44,751 bases of DNA. Origin: an uncultured Eubacterium sp. Its GTDB lineage: Bacteria > Bacillota > Clostridia > Lachnospirales > Lachnospiraceae. A model generated the notes under the pieces. That model was given only the letters and a program-made list of their open reading frames with translations. It was not told the DNA's origin and did no database searches. The stretch spans positions 1-44,751 of the forward strand of contig NZ_CAKRAS010000024.1 in NCBI RefSeq assembly GCF_934295145.1. Reading direction: 5' to 3'. The position numbers and the translations under genes were made by a program. Positions 39,257 through 44,751 of the stretch are shown here, piece by piece; the first letter of the stretch is position 1, and each line of letters begins with the position of its first letter.

Positions 39257-39681
39257 CGAAATTTGATCCCTATGCAGACATACGCCACTTACCACATCAT
39301 GAATCAAAAACACATCCACGGATGCCACGGGCAAACCGTGCGGCTCAGTTTATGCCTTTTTCGGCATTAAGTGGATATGAAGAAGCGGTGCAGGAAACGG
39401 CACGCCAGACGGAGCAATTCCGAGAACTGGATGAGGACAACAGACGCCGCTTGGATGAAACGCTGCAGATTATTCAACAGAGCCTTGGAGAAAAACGGGA
39501 AGTTTCTGTTATAATTACATGCTTCGTACCAGATAAATACAAAGGTGGTGGAAGTTATTTGGAATATTCCGGTTTGGTGAAACGGGTGGATGCGTATCGC
39601 AGACAGATTTTGTTGCTGGATGGAACGGCGCTTCCAATTTCGTATATTTCGGATATTCAGTTCGAAGAATCTGAACTTTAA
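39253..39681 (+). CDS. YolD-like protein
   Basis: This 142-aa protein starts at a GTG that overlaps the polymerase stop by 4 bp, with CGGAGGA 8 bp upstream. YolD-like proteins commonly sit next to UmuC/UvrX-type polymerases in Firmicutes and are proposed functional stand-ins for UmuD. Recognisable parts are HPRMPRANRAAQFMPFSALSGYEEAV (about residues 21-46) and the beta-rich GLVKRVDAYRRQILLLDGTALPISYISDI (about 108-136). The coupling supports a two-gene mutasome operon. Confidence 0.88.
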   Translation: MTKFDPYADIRHLPHHESKTHPRMPRANRAAQFMPFSALSGYEEAVQETARQTEQFRELDEDNRRRLDETLQIIQQSLGEKREVSVIITCFVPDKYKGGGSYLEYSGLVKRVDAYRRQILLLDGTALPISYISDIQFEESEL

Positions 39682-39756
39682 AAATATTATATTTACCAGG
39701 GGAGCTGGGAAGGTATGCAGTCATCCGGTCTAATCCTGTTAGAAAGGGTGACGCTT

Positions 39757-39834
39757 ATGAGTACATATGAGGAATTTATGGTTATTTTGACTGTAGCGCT
39801 GCTCATTGTAGCAATTCTGAATTATAAAAAATAA
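39757..39834 (+). CDS. Holin-like type I toxin peptide
   Basis: This 25-aa peptide (MSTYEEFMVILTVALLIVAI, then LNYKK) has one membrane helix and a basic end. The MSTYE start and layout match the small hydrophobic 'putative holin-like toxin' peptides of Firmicutes. AGAAAGGGTG lies 7 bp before the ATG. The stop codon lies inside the terminator-like stem at 39830-39877, which is also the 3' end of a convergent antisense RNA. Such peptides depolarise the membrane when over-expressed, and here expression would be held down by the antisense RNA. Confidence 0.8.
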   Translation: MSTYEEFMVILTVALLIVAILNYKK

Positions 39835-39949
39835 GTAAGCTACCTTGTCTCTTGCCGGAGTAGGTAGCTTACTTATTATAAAAATAATTTGTAACTATTA
39901 ACTTTGCACCGGAGCGGATAGGCTTCATCTATCGCCCGGCTTTCCTGTT
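39826..39949 (-). ncRNA. Antisense RNA antitoxin (predicted)
   Basis: On the minus strand, a consensus promoter at 39983-39956 would start an RNA near 39949 that ends at the terminator 39877-39830, about 120 nt. The RNA begins with a stable hairpin (CCGGGCGATAG…CTATCCGCTCCGG, about 39912-39945) and overlaps the 3' end of the toxin gene. This is the arrangement of type I antitoxins such as RatA. Exact ends are inferred. Confidence 0.7.
39830..39877. terminator. Perfect 15-bp terminator shared by the toxin mRNA and the antisense RNA
   Basis: AATAAGTAAGCTACC pairs perfectly with GGTAGCTTACTTATT over an 18-nt loop. On the minus strand the stem runs into TATTTTTT, giving the antisense RNA a strong terminator. 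Confidence 0.85.
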
Positions 39950-39955
39950 AAGGAT

Positions 39956-39983
39956 ATTATAACAAATGGATTAGAAATGTCAA
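39956..39983 (-). promoter_or_regulatory. Consensus promoter of the antisense RNA
   Basis: On the minus strand a perfect TTGACA (39983-39978), a 16-bp spacer and a perfect TATAAT (39961-39956). No open reading frame of note follows, so the product is an RNA. Confidence 0.85.
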
Positions 39984-40117
39984 TAAAGTGATGTTGAATT
40001 GATATGGTATGATAAAGACACCTAAACTCCTACCTTTACAGTATGATATAAAAATGTTAAACTAGCTCTTAAGAAAATGGCATGAAATAATTGGTGTTAC
40101 TGAAAGAAGGAATGGAC

Positions 40118-41047
40118 ATGACATTTGTACAGTTAAAATATATATTAACCATTGCAGAAACGAAATCATTGAATAAGGCAGCGGAACAATTGTATGTATC
40201 ACAACCATCGTTGACCAATGCGTTAAAGGAACTGGAAAAAGAAGTGGGAATCACCATCTTTTTTCGTACTGGACGCGGCGTGACACTGACGAATGACGGA
40301 GTAGAATTCCTGACATATGCCCGTGAAATTTACCGGGAGTACGAACAGCTGATGCAGCGTTATGGAGATGGCGGTTCTTATAAAAAGAAGTTTGCGGTGT
40401 CCACACAGCATTATTCCTTTGCGGTAAAAGCATTTGTGGATGTAGCAAAAAAGCTGGATATGTCCAAATATGAATTAGCCATCCGGGAGACGAAGACGGC
40501 TGAAGTCATTCAGGAAGTAAGTACGATGAAAAGTGAGATTGGTGTCTTATATCTGAGCGATTTCAATCGGAAATCCATGGAAAAGTTGTTTAAATCTGCA
40601 AATTTGGAATTTCATCCGTTGATCACCTGCAAAGCGTATGTGTATTTGTGGAAAGACCATCCGTTGGCTAATGAACCATTTCTGACGATGGAACAGCTGG
40701 AAAATTATCCATGTCTGTCTTTTGAACAGGGAGATGACAGTTCTTTTTATCTGGCAGAGGAGTTGTTTCCGACCAATGAATGCAGCAAGATTATCCATGC
40801 CAACGATCGGGCAACGATGCTGAATCTGATGGTTGGATTGAATGGATATACGCTTTGTTCAGGTTTGATCTGCGAGGAATTAAACGGTAGCGATTATCGG
40901 GCAGTACCATTTCGAAGTGATGGACAAACTGATGATACACAGGAAGAAAATCAGATGGAGATTGGATATGTTACCAGAAAAAATCTGATTTTAAGTAAAC
41001 TGGGACAGGAATACGTGACGGCACTGCGGCAGTATTTGGCGCAGTAG
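40118..41047 (+). CDS. LysR-family regulator
   Basis: This 309-aa LysR regulator has the N-terminal HTH TFVQLKYILTIAETKSLNKAAEQLYVSQPSLTNALKELEKEVGITIFFR. The effector domain starts at about residue 90 (FAVSTQHYSFAVKAFVDVAKK). GAAAGAAGG is 7 bp before the ATG at 40118, so earlier in-frame Mets at 40091 and 40112 are less likely. The C-terminal end carries an acidic insertion (DGQTDDTQEENQ). It is 585 bp upstream of, and in line with, the trxB operon. An inverted repeat near 41550-41567 (TTGAT-N8-ATCAA) in front of trxB could be its site. Confidence 0.9.
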   Translation: MTFVQLKYILTIAETKSLNKAAEQLYVSQPSLTNALKELEKEVGITIFFRTGRGVTLTNDGVEFLTYAREIYREYEQLMQRYGDGGSYKKKFAVSTQHYSFAVKAFVDVAKKLDMSKYELAIRETKTAEVIQEVSTMKSEIGVLYLSDFNRKSMEKLFKSANLEFHPLITCKAYVYLWKDHPLANEPFLTMEQLENYPCLSFEQGDDSSFYLAEELFPTNECSKIIHANDRATMLNLMVGLNGYTLCSGLICEELNGSDYRAVPFRSDGQTDDTQEENQMEIGYVTRKNLILSKLGQEYVTALRQYLAQ

Positions 41048-41083
41048 TTTCGGGATCTGTGGCTTAAAATTCAAGTTAGTGAA

Positions 41084-41153
41084 GGCACCAGTCATCAATC
41101 TTACCTCTGAAGCTAACAATCGCTTTCCGAGGAAAGATTGCCTGCCTGGTGCT
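41084..41153. ncRNA. Imperfect 70-nt hairpin (structured RNA or element end)
   Basis: A stacked stem has GGCACCAG/CTGGTGCT (8 bp), CAATCTT/AAGATTG (7), CCTC/GAGG (4) and AAGC/GCTT (4) with small internal loops. There is no T tail. It begins 37 bp after the LysR stop. The function is unknown. Confidence 0.5.
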
Positions 41154-41281
41154 ATATACGTTTTGCTAATTACAAATAATAAACATATTGTTGCATGCGT
41201 GCATTTACAGTTTAGAATTATAAATGTGTATGCTGAATATAGTGATACAGTGTAAGCTGTTATTATTTCTAGTACGTAAAT

Positions 41282-41454
41282 AAAAATCAGAGAAAAGTTC
41301 CTCGACGAACGATTCAGAGAACGACTGAGTTTTGCGAGTTTTGCGCGAGTGGGAAACGACCAGCTTTTATTGGAGTTGAGAACGAGCGCGATAAAACCGA
41401 AGCAAAACGAGGGGAGTGAACGGTTAGTGAGTGAGGAACTTTTCTCTGATTTTT
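41282..41454. repeat. 173-nt element with 22-bp perfect terminal inverted repeats
   Basis: The first and last 22 bases (41282-41303 and 41433-41454) are perfectly complementary (outer part AAAAATCAGAGAAAAG, inner GTTCCTC). The 129-nt inner part is GC-richer than the surroundings and has further complementary stretches (GTTTTGC/GCAAAAC). It contains no ORF. It resembles a small non-autonomous repeat or a highly structured RNA. The rest of the 584-nt gap 41048-41631 holds the 70-nt hairpin, a terminator and the trxB promoter region; 41160-41280 shows nothing. Confidence 0.7.
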
Positions 41455-41483
41455 TTTCGTAAGCTAGATTTTAATTATTATAC

Positions 41484-41529
41484 AAAAATAACCAGTTATA
41501 ATTAAAACCTATAACTGGTTATTTTTTTT
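41484..41529 (+). terminator. Terminator upstream of trxB
   Basis: A perfect 17-bp stem (AAAAATAACCAGTTATA and its complement) has a 9-nt loop and an eight-T run. Confidence 0.88.
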
Positions 41530-41631
41530 GTGTATTAGACATCCCCTATTTGATGTGATAGTATCAATGACATGCAAAACCTATTAAGTTGCTATGAATA
41601 ATAGGAAAAAGAAAAACGGGAGGAAAAATAA

Positions 41632-42531
41632 ATGACAGATGTTCTGATCATCGGAAGCGGACCGGCTGGCATGACCGCAGCGATTTATGCAAAACGTGCC
41701 AATCTGGACGTATTGGTAGTAGAAAAAGAATATGAAGGAACCGGTCAGATGGCAGAGAGCAGCCGCATTGACAACTATCCCGGTTTTTATGGAAGTAACG
41801 GCTATGAATTAGGTGAAAAGATCCGGGAGCATGTGGAAGCACTTGGAGTTGCATTTTTTGAAGGAGAAGCAGTTTCCTTTGAAAAAACAGCGACAGGATT
41901 TAAAACCACATTGGAAAGCGGCGAGGTATTAGAAAGTAAAACAGTAATCTACACCGCGGGAGCCGCCCATCGAAAACTTACGGTTCCCGGAAGTGAAAAA
42001 TTCGAAAACAGAGGAATTTCCTACTGTGCATCCTGTGACGGAGCTTTTTACCGGGAAAAAGATGTGGCTGTGATCGGTGGAGGAAACAGCGCCTTGGACG
42101 ATGCCTTATTACTATCCGAAATCTGTAACAAAGTTTACCTGATCCACCGCAGAGCAGAGTTCCGTGGAGATGCATCTACACTTGCAAAACTGGAGCAAAA
42201 AGAAAATGTAGAAATCATCCGAAATGCAAACGTGCAGGAAATTACCGGTGAAAAGAAAGCAGAAATTCTTCTGCTGGATACGGGTGCAGTACTGAATATT
42301 CAGGGTATTTTCGTAGCAATCGGCATGATTCCCCAGACAGAAGCCGTCAAAGATCTGGTGGCACTGGATGAGAGCGGATACATCAAAGCCGGTGAAGATG
42401 GTATCACTTCTGAACCTGGATTTTTTGTAGCAGGTGATGTCAGAACGAAAGAACTAAGACAGATCATTACCGCAGCAGCAGATGGAGCAAATGCCGCAAA
42501 TTCAGCAATACAGTATATTATCAGAAAGTAA
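41632..42531 (+). CDS. trxB: Thioredoxin reductase-like flavoprotein
   Basis: This 299-aa low-molecular-weight thioredoxin reductase-type FAD/NAD(P)H protein reduces a dithiol partner. The FAD loop is IIGSGPAGMTAA (residues 6-17), the redox pair is YCASCDG (about residues 130-136), the NAD(P)H loop is VIGGGNSALDDAL (about 146-158) and the FAD-binding end is GFFVAGDVRTKELRQIITAAADGA (about 263-286). GGGAGGA precedes the ATG. It is the first gene of an operon with an atypical thioredoxin (139-bp gap), an arylsulfotransferase-family protein and an ABC-transporter lipoprotein. Confidence 0.92.
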   Translation: MTDVLIIGSGPAGMTAAIYAKRANLDVLVVEKEYEGTGQMAESSRIDNYPGFYGSNGYELGEKIREHVEALGVAFFEGEAVSFEKTATGFKTTLESGEVLESKTVIYTAGAAHRKLTVPGSEKFENRGISYCASCDGAFYREKDVAVIGGGNSALDDALLLSEICNKVYLIHRRAEFRGDASTLAKLEQKENVEIIRNANVQEITGEKKAEILLLDTGAVLNIQGIFVAIGMIPQTEAVKDLVALDESGYIKAGEDGITSEPGFFVAGDVRTKELRQIITAAADGANAANSAIQYIIRK

Positions 42532-42670
42532 TCTGATCCAAATAATGAATATAATGCAGAAGCAATCGCGTTTTTGCAATATATAAGGATAGCGAATATC
42601 CTTTGCCTTTGATAAAACACAAAACAACCCAGTAAAATACAGGGTGGAGAAATAGAAAGGAAACAACAGC

Positions 42671-42982
42671 ATGGTAAACGAATTGACCAGAGAAAATTTT
42701 GACAAAACAATCAGAGAGCACAGCACTGTCGTTGTAGAATTCTATTCTGCAACCTGTAAGCACTGTAAGAAGCTGGAGGCGGGCATTACAGAACTTTCCG
42801 AGGAAATAGGAAATGATGTTTATTTTGGAAAAGTTCAGATTCCGAATGAACTGTCTCTGGCAGATGAATATGAAATCAGTTCCGTACCGACATTGTTATA
42901 TTTCAAGGACGGCGAGATCAGAGAAAAATCCGTAGGATTTACACATAAGTTAATTATTGCAGAAAACATCAAAAAACTTTAG
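42671..42982 (+). CDS. Thioredoxin-family protein with CKHC active site
   Basis: This 103-aa thioredoxin fold protein has a redox site CKHC at residues 29-32 (FYSATCKHCKK) in place of the usual WCGPC. The cis-proline loop SVPTLLYF (about 75-82) is intact. The missing Trp and the Lys-His dipeptide point to a specialised, probably more oxidising thioredoxin like those linked to dedicated reductases. AAAGGAAA lies 8 bp before the ATG. It is 22 bp upstream of the arylsulfotransferase-family gene. TrxB upstream is its likely reductant. Confidence 0.9.
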   Translation: MVNELTRENFDKTIREHSTVVVEFYSATCKHCKKLEAGITELSEEIGNDVYFGKVQIPNELSLADEYEISSVPTLLYFKDGEIREKSVGFTHKLIIAENIKKL

Positions 42983-43004
42983 AACAGAAGAGGAGAGAAA
43001 CACA

Positions 43005-44498
43005 ATGGGATATCCAAGTATTTTTCCAACAGGAACATTAATTTATGATAAAGACAAAACATTCAACGGCTACACGGTTTTTCCATCTGCAAAGGGAGCA
43101 CTTTTGATTGACATGAACGGTCGTGAAGTTCAGCTCTGGGCAGGGCTTGGCGGATTTCCAAACAAAATCCTGCCGGGCGGATATATAATGGGAACCACAG
43201 GAACCAGACCTGGTAAAAAGGCTTACCAGGATCAGATTGATCTGGTTCAGGTAGACTGGGATGGCAATATCGTATGGAAGTTCGATAAAACAGAGCTGAT
43301 TGCCGATGGAGATAAAGACCCGGTTTACATGGCAAGACAACATCATGATTTCCAGAGAGAGGGATCTACCGTTGGATACTATTATCCGGGTGGAGAGCCA
43401 AAAACAGACAGTGGAAATACCTTACTTCTGACACATGAGAACTTATACAATCATGATATTTCCGACAAACGACTGATCGACGACAAGATTATTGAGGTTG
43501 ACTGGGAAGGAAATATTTTATGGAGCTGGCGAGCAAGTGATCATTTTGCTCAACTTGGATTTGATGAGGCAGCAAAAAACGCATTGTTCCGTAACCCATG
43601 CCTGCAGGGAGAAGCCGGCGGTGACTGGATGCACATCAACAGCATGTCTGTATTAGGAGAGAACAAATGGTATGATCAGGGGGATGAACGTTTCCATCCG
43701 GATAATATCATCATTGATGCACGAAATTCCAATATTCTTGCTATTATCAGCAAAGAAACCGGTGATATCGTATGGCGTGTGGGACCGGATTTCAATGAGA
43801 GCGAAGCAACCAAAAAGCTTGGATGGATCATTGGACAGCATCATTTACATATGATTCCGAAAGGACTGCCGGGCGAAGGTGATCTGCTTGTATTTGACAA
43901 TGGTGGCGAAGGCGGCTATGGTACACCGAATCCTGGTGCTCTGACAGGTGTAAATAATGCAAGAAGAGATTATTCCAGAGTGTTACAGTTCAATCCAATC
44001 ACATTGGAAATCACATGGCAGTACACACCATTGGAAGCGGGAAATCTGTTATTTACAGATGCATCCAAATTTTACAGTTCTTACATCAGTTCAGCACAGA
44101 GACTTCCGAATGGAAATACACTGATCACAGAGGGATCTGACGGACGTCTGATCGAGGTAACACCGGATCATGAGATTGTATGGGAATATATCAATCCGTA
44201 TTTCAATACTATTCTTGGCAAGTTCACGAACAACATGGTATATCGTGCTTATCGCGTACCGTATGAGTGGATTCCGCAGGTGGAGAAACCGGAAGAGATT
44301 TCAGTAGAGCCAATCGATGTAGAAACTTTCCGTGTGCCGGGTTCTTTCGTAGGAAACGGACTTGGAAAAGTAACGACAATCGAGGGTGTAGATCCAAATG
44401 CACGTCTGATGACAGGCGGTGGCGCATCCGAGGATGAGGATGAAGAAGTAAACTTCTGCGTCGCAACTGTAAAGAAAAGTGATCTGATCAAGAAATAA
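43005..44498 (+). CDS. Arylsulfotransferase (ASST)-family beta-propeller without signal peptide
   Basis: This 497-aa protein starts at the ATG at 43005, with GAGGAGAG 9 bp upstream; a longer frame into trxA is not used. Repeated blade motifs (VQVDWDGNIVWKFDKT, IIEVDWEGNILWSWRASDH, SKETGDIVWRVGP, LEITWQYTPLE, VTPDHEIVWEYINP) define the ASST/Arylsulfotran fold. Candidate catalytic His/Asn residues occur in ARQHHDFQRE (about 110), DWMHINSMS (about 207-215), GQHHLHMIP (about 276-284) and VFDNGGEGG (about 291-299). Known bacterial ASSTs are exported and transfer sulfate between phenols by a His intermediate. This one has no signal peptide. Its operon with a thioredoxin system and an uptake lipoprotein suggests intracellular handling of an imported substrate (inference). 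Confidence 0.85.
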   Translation: MGYPSIFPTGTLIYDKDKTFNGYTVFPSAKGALLIDMNGREVQLWAGLGGFPNKILPGGYIMGTTGTRPGKKAYQDQIDLVQVDWDGNIVWKFDKTELIADGDKDPVYMARQHHDFQREGSTVGYYYPGGEPKTDSGNTLLLTHENLYNHDISDKRLIDDKIIEVDWEGNILWSWRASDHFAQLGFDEAAKNALFRNPCLQGEAGGDWMHINSMSVLGENKWYDQGDERFHPDNIIIDARNSNILAIISKETGDIVWRVGPDFNESEATKKLGWIIGQHHLHMIPKGLPGEGDLLVFDNGGEGGYGTPNPGALTGVNNARRDYSRVLQFNPITLEITWQYTPLEAGNLLFTDASKFYSSYISSAQRLPNGNTLITEGSDGRLIEVTPDHEIVWEYINPYFNTILGKFTNNMVYRAYRVPYEWIPQVEKPEEISVEPIDVETFRVPGSFVGNGLGKVTTIEGVDPNARLMTGGGASEDEDEEVNFCVATVKKSDLIKK

Positions 44499-44533
44499 AA
44501 AAGTAGAATTTCACAGAAAGGGAGTGAAGGAAA

Positions 44534-44751
44534 ATGAAAAGCAAAAAAATTACTGCAGCAGTTTTAAGTATCGTTCTTACATTAGGTCTGGTGATCAGCG
44601 GTTGTGGAAACAACGGATCATCTTCTGATGGAAGTGCGAAAGGAGAGAAAAGTAAAGATGGTTATGAGGTTGTCAACATTGGTTTCCCAAGTGCCGGATA
44701 CGAATGGGCAGAGGGAGCACTGGCAGTAGCAGAGGAAAAAGGATATCTGGA
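44534..44751 (+). CDS. ABC-transporter substrate-binding lipoprotein (3' end outside window)
   Basis: The first 72 residues are present. They comprise a signal peptide (MKSKKITAAVLSIVLTLGLV) with lipobox VISGC, so the lipid-linked Cys is about residue 24. A Gly/Ser/Lys-rich linker follows. The start of the mature domain (YEVVNIGFPSAGYEWAEGALAVAEEKGYLE) resembles the SsuA/TauA/NMT1-type binding proteins for sulfonates, nitrate or thiamine precursors. GGGAGTGAAGG precedes the ATG. It follows the ASST-family gene by 35 bp. The permease and ATPase genes are expected to the right of the window. Confidence 0.85.
   Translation, partial: MKSKKITAAVLSIVLTLGLVISGCGNNGSSSDGSAKGEKSKDGYEVVNIGFPSAGYEWAEGALAVAEEKGYL

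Noticed and set aside
41065..41153. attC-like site (integron recombination hairpin)
   Set aside because: The hairpin has a GTTAG near one side, but no matching R'/R'' pair (RYYYAAC/GTTRRRY) and no integrase or cassette gene nearby.
42671..44498. Glycine/betaine-reductase (selenoprotein) operon, suggested by trxB-trxA
   Set aside because: No Grd subunit or in-frame TGA was seen. The downstream genes are an ASST-family propeller and a binding lipoprotein.

Overview
The window is a 44.75 kb piece of a low-to-mid GC Bacillota chromosome. It most resembles a gut-type Lachnospiraceae (class Clostridia). The signs are consistently strong AGGAGG-type ribosome binding sites, several TTG/GTG starts that only the ribosome binding site reveals, U-tailed hairpin terminators, tRNA genes without encoded CCA, butyrate-type energy enzymes (Ptb/Buk), and best-recognised families that are typical of this group. 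No rRNA, CRISPR array, transposase or phage structural gene was seen.

Region 1 (1-17.9 kb) is mostly housekeeping on the + strand. It holds a Nudix hydrolase (cut at the left edge), an M20 dipeptidase, a HAAS/DUF1700-like membrane protein, a tiny Asn-rich protein, a rhodanese, a THUMP RNA methyltransferase, RdgB and a YfcE-like phosphoesterase. A six-tRNA array (Pro-Gly-Arg-His-Gln-Lys) follows, with a consensus promoter and a terminator. After it come a siroheme nitrite/sulfite reductase with a small coupled partner, a dCMP-deaminase-like enzyme, NudC, an RlmI-like methyltransferase, a small alarmone synthetase, a TrmA/RlmD-like methyltransferase, a large membrane HD-GYP/GGDEF protein and an Rrf2 regulator.

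Region 2 (18.0-31.2 kb) is the main accessory block. It looks like a catabolic island for an unidentified carboxylic or cyclic substrate. One minus-strand operon encodes an unrecognised 278-aa protein, a flavodoxin-like oxidoreductase, an OFA-like MFS transporter and a seven-bladed LVIVD propeller. Two divergent LysR regulators follow. A second minus-strand operon has an unusual M24 enzyme and phosphate butyryltransferase. Diverging from it is a + strand set: SDR, thiolase, lambda-crystallin/carnitine-type 3-hydroxyacyl dehydrogenase and butyrate kinase. A shared AATTTC-box promoter architecture ties three of these promoters together. The implied logic is uptake, reduction, hydrolysis, beta-oxidation/thiolysis, acyl phosphate, then ATP.

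Region 3 (31.2-37.7 kb) is rich in ADP-ribose/NAD biology. It contains an operon of a flavin/Fe-S protein, a class-M-like sirtuin and a zinc macrodomain, then an orphan FdhD, a DUF3990 (ADP-ribosyltransferase-fold) protein paired with a helical HTH protein over a 26-bp palindrome, and an XRE membrane regulator.

Region 4 (37.7-44.75 kb) has a UmuC-like Y-family polymerase coupled to a YolD-like protein, with the polymerase 5' end partly duplicated. A complete type I toxin-antitoxin locus follows, with a 25-aa hydrophobic toxin and an antisense RNA driven by a near-perfect promoter. Next are a LysR regulator and an intergenic region with an imperfect 70-nt hairpin and a 173-nt element with 22-bp perfect inverted ends. 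The window ends in an operon of thioredoxin reductase, a CKHC thioredoxin, an arylsulfotransferase-family propeller without a signal peptide, and the start of an ABC-transporter lipoprotein.
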